Positions 37,503 to 48,139 of a stretch of DNA of 64,000 bases are shown piece by piece. Source of the stretch: Atrina japonica (lineage: Eukaryota; Mollusca; Bivalvia; Pterioida; Pinnidae). A program made the position numbers and the translations under genes. The notes under the pieces are model-generated. The model did not search any database, was not told the origin of the DNA, and worked only from the letters and a program-made list of their open reading frames with translations. Position 1 is the stretch's first letter. Each line of letters starts with the position of its first letter. The stretch lies in NCBI GenBank assembly GCA_030159075.1, contig BROG01000044.1:738501-802500 (forward strand), written 5' to 3'.

Positions 37503-38154
37503 CAGTGAAATTTGTCTTGTGAAACCATTGTCATAGAAGACTAGTTGTCTTGTGAGACGTCTGTCATAGAAGACCAGCTGTCTTGTGAGACCAATGCCAT
37601 AGATGACCTGCCTTTCTTGTGAGACCAATGTCATAGATGACCACCTGTCTTGTGAGACCACTGTCATAGAAGACCACCTGTCTTATTAGACCACTGTCAT
37701 AGAAGACCAGTTGTGTTATGAGACCACTGTTATAGAAGACCACTTGTCTTGTGAGACCAATGTCATAGATGACCACCAGTCTTCTGAGACCAGTATCATA
37801 GATGACCATCTGTCTTGTGAGACCACTGTCATAGAAGATCAGTTTTGTTGTGTGACCATTGTCATAGAAGAACACCTGTCTTGTGAGACCAATGTCATAG
37901 ATGACCACCAGTCTTCTGAGACCAGTATCATAGATGAACACCAGTCTTCTGAGACCAGTATCATATATGACCATCTGTCTTGTGAGACCATTGTCATAGA
38001 AGACAACTGATACAAAAGACCACCTGTCTGATGAGACCACAGTCATACTGTCATACTTTAAGTTATCCTTTAGATAAAATCTCTTTTGAGAGACCACCTG
38101 TGTTGTAAGACCACATTTCAATAACAAAAGGGATGTTAAAGACAAGTTCCACTA
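37503..38154. mobile_element. TA-flanked MITE expanded by an internal 33-bp array
   Basis: TA|CAGTGAAATTTGTCTTG at the left and GACAAGTTCCACTA|TA at the right match the 'gaccac' MITE ends. Between them about 16 copies of a 33-bp unit (gtcatagaagaccacctgtc then ttgtgagaccact) enlarge the element to 652 bp, against about 100-240 bp for relatives. 33 bp is 11 codons, producing spurious open frames on both strands. Confidence 0.85.
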
Positions 38155-38478
38155 TATACTAAACAAACAACAATTTTTGTATGTTGTGTAAAGTCCTGCA
38201 AAAATGTTTTTCCTTGTATAGCAACTGACCAAGCAAAATTGTGAAAAGACATAAATCTTAGGTCCTTGCAATGGACTTATGGTCATAGACACCAACTTAA
38301 TTAGCCATGACTTCAGCCTTCAGGGAAAGGTCACATATATACTTGTCTTATCAGACATTACACCTGTTGGACAGAGAAACCGAATAAATCAAGAATTAAC
38401 ATGGAAGTTGCAGTCATATTAAAATCAGACAAACTTGATATTTGACAACAGAACAGTCAAAAAATATCAAACATGATA

Positions 38479-38623
38479 CAATGGAACCTGTCTTGAAAGA
38501 CCACTCTCATAAAAGGGACCCAAACCACCAAGTTGTAAATAAAACCACTCTTGAAAGACCACCTGTCTTGGGATACCACATTTCAGTGGCATATAGGGTA
38601 TTCTCTCAAGACAGGTTCTACTG
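38479..38623. mobile_element. TA-flanked MITE, 'gaccac' group
   Basis: TA|CAATGGAACCTGTCTTG at the left, CAAGACAGGTTCTACTG|TA at the right; 145 bp with about 17 bp of TIR. Confidence 0.88.
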
Positions 38624-38706
38624 TAGTCGGATAGACTGGTTTGGTTAGACAGAAATCACATTTTGTAACTATAGCTTTGGCTAAGACATCTTGTATCTGG
38701 TAGTCA

Positions 38707-38915
38707 CCGATACTGTTGAGACAGTAAAAACCGAGGTCCCGTGTCACAGTAGCTGTCGGCATGTTAAAGAACCGTCACTGCTCAGTAGCCGTAAGTGCCG
38801 AGGATAGGCCAAAATTTGAAGCCCTTCACCGGCATTTGGTGATGTCTCCATATGAGTGAAAGATTCTTGAGTGGGACATTAAACAATAATAAACAAACAA
38901 ACAAGCCGATACTGT
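38707..38915 (+). mobile_element. SINE family I, 5'-truncated, 11-bp TSD
   Basis: Perfect duplication ccgatactgtt at 38707-38717 and 38905-38915. Element 38718-38904 begins at the central domain (gagacagtaaaaaccgaggt); the tRNA head is missing. Tail aataataaacaaacaaacaa. Confidence 0.94.
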
Positions 38916-38948
38916 TTTAATCAATCACACATCACACCTGATAGTCAC

Positions 38949-39113
38949 ATACAGTTGAATCAGGATATATTGAAATCAAAGGGCAATGGATTTTCCTTTC
39001 AAATAATCAGGGTTTTCAAAATAACCAGGTAATAGTAGTTATAAAGAAATTTGGTTGGGGAATCAAAATCATTTCAAATAAAGAGGGATTTAAATGTAAC
39101 AGGGTTCAATATA
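38949..39113. mobile_element. Possible degraded MITE
   Basis: TA-proximal acagttgaatcaggatatat at the left and aacagggttcaatat at the right are weakly inverted. Low certainty. Confidence 0.3.
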
Positions 39114-39129
39114 AGTGTGTTCCTATTTG

Positions 39130-39270
39130 TATTTGTATTTTTTTTTTTTTTTTTGTATTCCTTACTGGTCAAAGATATTGGTGTAATTAGTCAGGTATTA
39201 CAAGTAGTAGTTATCGGTTTTGTTTAATCAGACAGATATCACACACACACACATACATATATATATATAA
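39130..39270. repeat. Poly-T and (CA)n(TA)n tracts
   Basis: Poly-T near 39130-39153; acacacacacacatacatat followed by TA near 39240-39268. Confidence 0.9.
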
Positions 39271-39557
39271 TTATAATATCAAGTCTTATTATCATAGATG
39301 CTGGTCTAATTACATGTAGTCAGATATCACACACCCAAATTCTTAATTTTTACCTTGTGGTTAGAGGTATTACTTTAGGAAACAATGTACCTGAGCCTGG
39401 CACCATTAAACTTGAGAATTTACTAAAATCTGAGAATATTCTCAACCTGGCCTGCTCAGCCAATCAGATTTCGGGATATGCCAAAGCTGAGTAAAGTTTT
39501 TAGACCTAAGTAATTCTTCAGTTTTATGGTGCCAGGCCCAGATAATCTTACCTTCTA

Positions 39558-39775
39558 CTGTATACCTGGAATTTTTCACCCTAATGCGACAGAAAATACA
39601 TATTCGCCCTGTCTTCAGTTTGTCCTAAATCACCACAGTCTCATGGATGGCATGTATGTCCTTCATTTAATTATTTAGCTTCAAAATTTTGCTTCCATTT
39701 TAATGATTTTTAATGCTCTCTCATCTAGGAGCAAAGAGGGCAAAAATTAAACAGGAGCAAAAAGGTACACCAGAG
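39558..39775. mobile_element. TGTATACC-type repeat
   Basis: tgtatacctggaatttttca at the left; caaaaattaaacaggagcaa then ggtacacca at the right. Same blocks as 29960 and 55929. Confidence 0.65.
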
Positions 39776-40570
39776 TTTTTGAAATTCATCGGTCTTACCA
39801 GAAAAACCAATAAATATTACAAAAGTCCAGGGAAATCTATCTGATAACTGGTCCAAATGACCAGTAATTTTCCATTTCTTTTCAATTGTATATACATACA
39901 GATCAGTAAAAAAAATTCTTTGACTAGTGAAATACCTTTATTCACTGGTCCGGTTGACCAGTAATTTTTTTTTTATTTCAAAATGTCTGGTACACGGTAT
40001 TTCAACAAAACCGACATTACACCTGGTAATCACAGGTGCTTGGTAAATCATTTCAATACAGGTAATGTTAGGTGCCTAAACATATAACATGTATGTTGTA
40101 TTTTACATGTCTGAAATACTGCATGTAGCCTGATCAGTCAGACATGTTTCTAACAGTCAAAGATATTTATAGAACAAGTTTATTATATTAATAGATCTAG
40201 ACTAGATTCAGCAGGTTTTATGATTCTTGAAAATAGAATTAGATTTGGTAAGAAAATGTGGCTTGAATTTTCGGTTTAGTCAGATGTGAACTATAGCTAT
40301 ACCTGCTTGTTATCAAGTGAAAGTTAAAATTTAGAATGTCATGAGCAGGTGTCATTACAGGTTATAAAAGTGATGTATTAGGTACGGTAGTAAATTACAG
40401 GTACACATCAGCAGGTCAACTTTAAACATGAAATGTTGCATGTGATAACACTGTGTTTTGACTTTAACAAACAATATTACAACAACATGCTATTAATCAT
40501 TGTCTTGCTTCGTTTAGAGGACTTGAACTTTGCACCAAAAGAACTACGGTAGACTGTAGCACTTGGTACT
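39776..40570. other. AT-rich stretch, nothing recognised
   Basis: No shared repeat was seen. Confidence 0.5.
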
Positions 40571-40573
40571 TTA

Positions 40574-40905
40574 TTGTGTGTGTGTAGGCGTAGGCCTGAC
40601 CTTGTTTATTTGGATGTGTTCTAGTCTACCTAATGCTGTGTGTAGGCATATGCCAGACCTTGTTTATTTGTTTATTTAATAATAATTTTAATGTTTTCTA
40701 GTCTACTTACTTTATTTGTGTGTAGGCATAGGCCTGACCTTGTTAATTTGGATGTGTTCCTAGTCTACCTGCTGCTGTGTGTGTAGGCGTAGGCCCGACC
40801 TTGTTTATTTGGATGTGTTCCTAGTCTACCTGCTGCTGTGTGTGTAGGCGTAAACCTGACCTTGTTTATTTGGATGTGTTCCTAGTCTACCTGCTGCTGT
40901 GTGTC
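40574..40905. repeat. ~59-bp tandem repeat (about 5 copies)
   Basis: Units contain gtgtgtaggcgtaggcctga, ccttgtttatttggatgtgt and tagtctacctgctgct. Confidence 0.95.
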
Positions 40906-41029
40906 ATCTTATCCTAAAATACTGTCATGACCAGTATATCTCAATGAAACATAACTTTGTGTTCATTATCTGGACCAGCAAGCCTCAGATCTTCCAAACC
41001 AGTGTAGTGGTACTGCTGGTGTTGGCTCT

Positions 41030-41105
41030 GAGAGCTCAGTAGGTATATAAGGCAGTAAGCTTGTATTTGGAAGGTCCTGGTTTTGACCCCCAATTTGGCT
41101 GCACA
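41030..41105 (+). mobile_element. tRNA-derived SINE head
   Basis: A-box-like gagctcagtaggtatataag and B-box-like cctggttttgaccccc. Not a complete tRNA. Confidence 0.45.
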
Positions 41106-41139
41106 TATTTCCTTGACCATAGTTTTAAGTTTTGGTATT

Positions 41140-41380
41140 TTATGCCATACACAGCAAATTTTCAGTCATATGGTGGTGGCCATTTTTTAGTGATGGAGGA
41201 TCGAGAGAACCCAGTTACAATGTACCTGTGAAGAGATCACTTGCCTTTGGCGATTAAACTGGCAAATTTTCTCACAAAATCAGCTTAGGTTCCAGCAGGG
41301 CTTGGAATCCACACTGATTAGAGGTGAAAGGCTTCATGGTTTAAAGCATGGTGCTCTAACCATTCTGCCACAGAGCCTAA
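41140..41380 (-). mobile_element. SINE family II copy
   Basis: Reverse-strand blocks ttttcagtcatatggtggtg, gagagaacccagttacaatg, aaatcagcttaggttccagc and ggtgctctaaccattctgcc. Confidence 0.85.
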
Positions 41381-41414
41381 AAAGTTTTCAGTTATCCAAT
41401 GTTGAGAATATTTT

Positions 41415-41668
41415 TGAATTTTGAAGTGTTTTACGAAACACTTGACAATTTTTCAGTTATATGGTGACAGCCAGTTTTTAATGGTAGAGGAGAGAACCTG
41501 ATTACAGTGTACCCAGGAAGAGACCACTGGCCTTCGACAAGTAAACTGGCAAACTTTCTCACAAAAATCAGCTTATGTTCCAGTGGGGCTCAAACCTGCA
41601 TTGACCAGAAGTGAGAGACTCCATGGTTCAAAGTGCAATGCTCTAACCACTCGGCTATGGAAGCCCCT
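41415..41668 (-). mobile_element. SINE family II copy
   Basis: Blocks aatttttcagttatatggtg, gaagagaccactggccttcg and ctctaaccactcggctatgg, ending gaagcccc. Lies about 40 bp from another copy in the same orientation. Confidence 0.88.
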
Positions 41669-42334
41669 GAAGTCCTATGAGAAATGGCTCTAGATGACTC
41701 AGGACTATGTTTCATCAGTAAATTTGCAACAGCACATTCCCTCATTATTCATACTTGACAAAAGTCTTGCCTTTCAGACATTTCAGTCTTTTTATTTCTT
41801 TTTCTATCTATAATGTATTGTTGACAATGAATAATAGTACCTCCTACTGTGTGAAAGATGCCGAAGTATCATTTACCTCAGATGAAAATATACATACATT
41901 TCCTGCCTCATCCTAGACAAATTCTGTTTGTTGTTACACTGCAAAAAATCTTGTGTAATATTTATGTCAGAATTCAGTTGATTGCAATACAATTCAGAAT
42001 TTTAGTGGTTCTCTGCATACATTGGCATTAGTAATCAGTCAATGTCAATATGTAGACAATTAATTTACACTAAATATTGCCAGACTCTTTGTGCACTGTC
42101 ATTTTTTTTCCATTTAATTGTATCCATGGAAAACAAAGAAATTTGCTTTGGTTCGTCAAGTTTTATTCATGATCTGGAATCTTAACAAGATCTTTCAAGT
42201 ATCAAAAGGAATCTCTCAAAACATTGTAAATTTGTGCATAGAGGTTTATGAGCATGAAGCTTTCTAGTCTATACAAGTTGCAGCAATATTGTGTTGAGAG
42301 GAGAAAGGGTGGTGGCATCAACAATAGGTTTCCA
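41669..42334. other. AT-rich stretch, nothing recognised
   Basis: No shared repeat was seen. Confidence 0.5.
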
Positions 42335-42735
42335 AACTACCATATAGTAAATGTTCCAAGGTCATAGCTACCATATAGTAATTGTTCAGGGTCACAGTTA
42401 CCATGTAGTAAGTGTTCAAGGTCACAATTACCATGTAGTAAGTGTTTAAGGTCACAATTACCATAGAGTAAATGTTCAAGGTCACAATTACCATATAGTA
42501 AATGTTCCATGTTCACAGCTACCTTATAGTAAATGTTCAGGGTTGCAATTACCATATAGCGAATATTCAAGGTCACAATTACCATATAGTAAATGTTCCA
42601 TGTTCACAGCTACCTTATAGTAAATGCCCAGGGTTGCAATTACCATATAGCAAAGATTCAAGGTCAAAATTAACATATAGTAAATGTTCAAGGTTACAAT
42701 TACCATTTAGTCAAAGTTCAAGGTCATTGCTACCA
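42335..42735. repeat. 30-bp minisatellite (about 13 copies)
   Basis: Unit contains gtcacaattaccatatagta then aatgttcaag. Some neighbouring pairs of units repeat as 60-120 bp blocks (gttccatgttcacagctacc occurs at about 42503 and 42595). Confidence 0.96.
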
Positions 42736-42739
42736 TCAA

Positions 42740-43545
42740 AAATGTACATGTATTATTGAGTCCCCAGCACTGATTGAAATATTTGATATTTTGATTAAAA
42801 GCCAATGATTATTTGCAAGAGAAAAACAACTGTTGCATGGTTCTATCATCAATGTTCAAAGCCACAGCTACCAATACTACAAAGTTTTAATATCTGAACA
42901 GTAACTGAAATATTTTACACCTAAATCAACTGTATGTATTCTTTTCAAATAAAAAGTTGTTTTAATTGTCTCATAGTGCAATTTTTTTTCAAAGTTGCAT
43001 TTCTTTCTTTTTGTATGTGGTCACTATATGAGTGACTTGCTTAAAGGATTATGTATGTACTTCATTTTTGATATGAAAACATTTTTATGGAATTAAATGA
43101 GTTTGTTTAGCACTATTAGCTGATTTTGGTAGCAAACTGTCGAGTACTTAAACCTGTTTATGTAAACATGTCTTTGTCACTTTAACTTTTAATATTAACA
43201 CTACATGTAATTGGTTTGCTATTTTAACTTGCTTTGGTTAGCTATAATGTATCTATCTATCTGTCTCAAGTGTTGATGTTTCAATCTGTTTTAACTTTCA
43301 ATATGTTCTAAGAAGAGGCCATTCAACTTCCCAGGTGTTCTTAGCATCTCGATTCACTTACTTAGATTATCTCCTTGTTGGTGTCATGCAGGTTTAATTA
43401 ACCTTTCAAATTAGCAGGTGCTACACAGTAAATATATACCTCACAACTTGAAGCCATTTGTACAGTGAACAGTTTATGTCTGTATGATGAAGTTCATTTG
43501 TAAAAGATGTTTACAGTAGTCTAAAATTTTTATTTGTGTAAATGA
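42740..43545. other. AT-rich stretch, nothing recognised
   Basis: No shared repeat was seen. Confidence 0.5.
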
Positions 43546-43785
43546 TGTTTTTTACTCCACAGTCAACAATTTTTCAATTATATGAGAGCGGCCAGTTTTT
43601 AATGGTAGAGAGAGAACCCAGTTACAGTTACTGGTACCCAGGAAGAGACCACTGACCTTCTGAAAGTAAACTGGCAAACGTTCTCACAAAATCAGCTTAG
43701 GTTCCAGCAGAGCTCGAAGCCATGCTGCCTAAAAGTGATAGACCTTATGGTTTAAAGCACGTCACTCGGCCATGGAGGCCACCAT
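43546..43785 (-). mobile_element. SINE family II copy
   Basis: Blocks caacaatttttcaattatat, aaaatcagcttaggttccag and actcggccatggaggcc. Confidence 0.85.
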
Positions 43786-43930
43786 TTGGGGTATAGCCTT
43801 GTATTAGGCCGTATGACATACATTTTACATTTTGTAGTATAAAGGATAGAAGTTGATTCAGGTGTATGAATTAGATTAATCTTAACAAGATTTGGAGCCT
43901 GAAGTTATAGTCTGTTACATGTATGATGCA

Positions 43931-44117
43931 CAATGGAACCTTGCTTTGGTATAAAGACCACTTAACTGACTGACTCAAAATGCTCTGATTGATGAGGTGA
44001 AGTAAGGGTCTTGACTCATTATATATTTCTGATGACATTCTCAAGAGGCTTAATCTTTGTGGTCTTAAATGTGAGGTGGTCTCCTAAGCAAGGTGATCTT
44101 TAGGCGAGGTTCTACTG
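43931..44117. mobile_element. MITE, CAATGGAACC type
   Basis: CAATGGAACCTTGC at the left and GCGAGGTTCTACTG at the right; interior tataaagaccacttaactga. The flanking TA has mutated to CA on both sides. Confidence 0.7.
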
Positions 44118-44398
44118 CATATATTGTTCGTGGTGTTTTAGGCTGTTTAGTTGTTCCCAGTATATATTTTTGTTACGATATTTGTATGTGTTTTTCTTGT
44201 TTACCTGTTTGTTTGCTTTGCAAGGAGTTTCAATGAACATTGAACCAAATAAATTATGAACATTCTAAGAAGAAATATAAAATATAAATGGTCTTCATGC
44301 TTGCTATCATTCTAAATCTAACTGATATAACAAGATGTTACTATCTGATGTGTGTGAGAAAGAAGAACCATGTTTACCAGTTCTTTATCAATTGTGTA

Positions 44399-44683
44399 CA
44401 GTGTAACCTGTCTTTGAGAGACCGTCCCATCTGCCACTACAGTGTGGTCTTAAACAGACAGGTGATGTTTCAAAAGAGGTTTTCTTTAATGGATTATTTA
44501 ACCATTTGGACCCAGTTGCAAAATACATTGTTTTTAACCTATGGTTAGCCTATTGGTTTAACATTGGTCAACTTCAGGTTAGATTTGACAAAGTATTGTG
44601 CAACCAAGTCCTGGTTTTTAAGAATGTTGTCTTAGAAGATCGGTGGTCTTTATGAGCGTAGTCTGTCAAGATAGGTTCCTGTG
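44399..44683. mobile_element. TA-flanked MITE, 'gaccac' group (diverged)
   Basis: TA|CAGTGTAACCTGTCTTTGAG at the left, gtcaagataggttcctgtg|TA at the right; about 285 bp. Confidence 0.65.
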
Positions 44684-45354
44684 TATGTAAAAGTCATCAG
44701 CTGTGTAAACCCTGCGATCAGGACCGCAGATCCTTCATAAACATATGCTATTTTCAGATGTTTCCTAAATATTTTCCCACTCTGGATTTACTTATTGGTT
44801 TTGTTAGTGGGATATGCCTGTATATCATAAAGTGCAAATAATAACTAGAAGTATTTGTTAGACAGATCATCTATATGTTTTTCTTTAGTTCTTTAGTATA
44901 TATCATTGCTGTGTGATGGGGATACTGCAGAAGACGTCATACCTGACACTTACAGACCCTTTAACATATAACTCTACTACCTTTGATTATATTGCATCAC
45001 TTTCTGTTTGTAAACTATTTACAGTACAAAGGCAGTAATAAATCATACAGACTCCAGGCTACAGAATGTATCATCACATGACGATAAATATGTACACATA
45101 AAAGATGTGAAGAGTTACAATGTGTCCATCATTAGACATCATCAGCATACTGTTGTTTTATGTCGTTGTTTTATGTTGTTTTACCACAGATTTGTTATTC
45201 TCGGCTACTGTATACAATCACACACTGATTCATACCTTGTTTGTTACCATTGAAATCATTACAGACCGTGCACATGATATAGATGAAAAAAGAAATATAA
45301 ACAGTTGGAAAAAGTCCAGATAAATATTGTGATAATGAAATGATCAAGAATGAA
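44684..45354. other. AT-rich stretch, nothing recognised
   Basis: No shared repeat was seen. Confidence 0.5.
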
Positions 45355-45512
45355 TCTTATACACACATGTGCACACACACACACATACCACACATCCAAA
45401 CACACACATACCACACACCCAAACACATGCATACCACACACCCAAACACACACATACCACACTCCCAAACATACACACACATGTCACACACACATACCAC
45501 ACACACATAGGT
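45355..45512. repeat. CA-rich compound repeat
   Basis: Repeats of cacacataccacacacccaa with (CA)n. His-Thr and Cys-Val frames on the two strands are artefacts. Confidence 0.95.
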
Positions 45513-46378
45513 GCAGCTATATGTTGGAAGATTTTCTTACATTGTACCTCCAAAATACAGGGTTTAGGGTACAAAAAAGTGGGAAAATATAGGCCTACTA
45601 TGTTTTAAGTAATGCAGAAAAATTTGATATGAAACATGTTCATTATTTTAAAATGACAAATCTGGAATTTGTGGGGGTGGGATACAAGTCATTTTCGCAT
45701 TGGAAATAGGTCCTGTAACCGGAGCAAAAAATAGCCAGGGAAAATTTCTGTCAAAGTACCTATATTGGTACATGTATAATCTTTGTTATTTTTAAATTTC
45801 TATAGAACATTTAACTGATATGCTACAGTAGTCATTACTGTGTTTTCTGATAATCAGCTTCTAAAAAATACTAATCTTATAATTCCTGACATTTCTGCTC
45901 TGTTACACAAGTCGCCCGATATCCAGAAGATATCAAGTTAGTAGACATTTGATCAAAGTGTATTAAGGTTTTTGATATTAGGGTTATAAGGATTTATTTA
46001 ATTTTCTTGACACTGGTTTGATTATTGTCAGTCTATGCTGATCTAGATTATACATCAAATTTCAACTGATAAATGATACATTCATTTTAATCTTTGAGAT
46101 GACGTGATTTTAAAATACTGAAGTCATTTTTCCATCAATAAACAAAAAAATGGAACCTTGCGATACAGACAAGGACCAAGACATCTGTGATGTCATGCTG
46201 TGCTTAGTTAAGTGTTTTGATATATATGATGTTTAAGGAAGGGCTGGTGTAATTGTACAGAGCTGTTTTGTGTCAGAATATAGTCATGTTCTGTAAAAAG
46301 AGAAAGGCAACTCTGTAGAACATCAGACTGTAGCCATTATCACCATATGAAAGTGGCTTTATCAACAAAACTCTCTCT
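45513..46378. other. AT-rich stretch, nothing recognised
   Basis: No shared repeat was seen. Confidence 0.5.
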
Positions 46379-46469
46379 TTAACTCGTCAACCCTTGAGAA
46401 ACAATGAACTCTTCTGTAAATCAATGACTTAGACCAGTCCAAATGTGTCTTTAGAGATGACTGAGTTAA
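46379..46469. mobile_element. TTAA palindromic mini-element (variant A)
   Basis: TTAACTCGTCAACCCTTG at the left and agagatgactgagttaa at the right. Confidence 0.83.
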
Positions 46470-47509
46470 AACAGACTGATCAGCTCATATTTAAAAAAAG
46501 AAAAATATAAACACTTTTTACCCTGGAATAATATGTGAAAATTACAAATTTTAATGTTTTTTTTGTTCCTTTTGGCATTTTCGGGTCGAAAATTTTAATA
46601 TCTGTAATGTCTGTATTATATTTTAGACTGACATGAATTATTCAAGTTTGGAGGAGGTGTCAAGGTATCAGATGTTTAGTTTTATCTCTTGTTTACTGCC
46701 GAAGTGTACAAATGATCGCGGATTGTGTTGTTAGCAACACTTAAGGTCACAGAATTTAAGTGACATTTTATAATTTCACAGCTTTCCACTGTCACGAAGT
46801 ATATTTTAGATATACAAACTATTCTACATACAACAGTGTCTTTGTCTGTTATTCAGAATATTGATATCACTCTTTGTATTCGAAAGAAATTTAAATCCAG
46901 ACGACAGCGTGTCCCCAAAAAATGTGGAAAATGGTTTATTTTTCAAATATTTTATTTAAAACACTTGTTGCCTTGGAAACAATAAGCATGCCATCAACAA
47001 ATAAAATCATAGTTGTAAAAAAATAATGGCCGCAAATTATCATTTATTTTCAAGTTGGCTGTAAATCTAACCAATTTTCATTAATTGCTAAATGATGTGG
47101 TTCATACATTTCATGTACTAGCTAGGTCATAATAAGAAAGAGGGTATTTCACTGTGACCTTGACCTTTTATATTGACATTTACTTTGGCACAAAGATGAT
47201 CTTGAATTGGGTCAAAGGTTATAAGATTTTTTACATGCTCAAGTGGAAGTTGATATATATGGTTACAAATACAGTGACAGAGATTAGCTTTGAGTTCAGC
47301 TTGAAAAAATGTTTTGTCATTTTGACCTTTGGTCACAGTGGCATAACTAAGCTTCTCAGAAGTAAATCAAATCAAGTAGCTTTTAAGACTCTTAAAATCT
47401 GTTGGCTTCATGTAATGCATTTAATTTTTGTATAACAGGTTTTTATATTCAGACTAGCAGATTTACACACTACTTGTTCTATGTGACAAGTGAAAATGTA
47501 TATGATTAT
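46470..47509. other. AT-rich stretch, nothing recognised
   Basis: No shared repeat or LRRNT-type exon was seen. Overlapping small frames at 47127-47435 look like chance. Confidence 0.5.
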
Positions 47510-47985
47510 TAACCCCTGATATACTATTAACCCCTGATATACTATTAACCCCTGATATACTGTTGACCCCTGATATACTGTTGACCTCTGATATACTGTT
47601 GACCCCTGATATACTGTTGACCCTTTATGTACTTTTGACCTTTGATATACTATTGACCTCTCAGTCTGATGCACTGTTGATCCCTGATATACTGTTGACC
47701 CATGACATACTGTTGACCTCTAATATATTGTTGATCCCTGATATACTGTTGACCTCTGATATACTGTTGACCTCTAATATATTGTTGATGTCTGATATAC
47801 TGTTGACCTATTAGACTGATATAATTTAGACCCCTAATATGCTGTTTACCCTTACATTCTGTTGACCTCTCAGTCTGAAATAATGTTGACCTCTGGTATA
47901 CTGTTGATCTCTGGTATACTGTTGACCTCTGATATACTGTTGACCCCTGATATACGATTGACCTCTGATAAACCGTTGAACCCCA
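47510..47985. repeat. 18-bp minisatellite just upstream of the first LRR exon
   Basis: Unit tgatatactgttgacccc with C/T variants. 18 bp is six codons, giving a PDILLT-like repetitive frame (47563-47814). Ends about 80 bp before the splice acceptor at 48067. Confidence 0.96.
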
Positions 47986-48067
47986 CTACAGCCATACATT
48001 GTATATATACTTGAATCCTTTGTCTATTTTTACTCTGCAACTGATTTTGACTTTTTTTCTTTTTCAG

Positions 48068-48139
48068 AGATTTAAGATTTAACCAAATTAGAGACATTCC
48101 AAAAGGAGCTTTTATAGGATTAAATAAACTTAATACTTT
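48068..48139 (+). CDS. PXDN: Peroxidasin-like exon, first LRR
   Basis: 72-bp exon with a pyrimidine-rich acceptor (ctttttttctttttcag) and donor TT|GTAAGTAT. The first base completes a split Leu codon, then the reading is DLRFNQIRDIPKGAF and GLNKLNTL, a canonical LxxLxLxxNxIxxIxxxxF repeat. DLRFN right after the split Leu is characteristic of the first peroxidasin LRR, which in other animals directly follows the exon encoding the signal peptide and LRRNT. Branch-point-like sequences (CTGAT, TTGAC) lie about 15-30 bp upstream. An 18-bp minisatellite ends only about 80 bp upstream. Confidence 0.9.
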
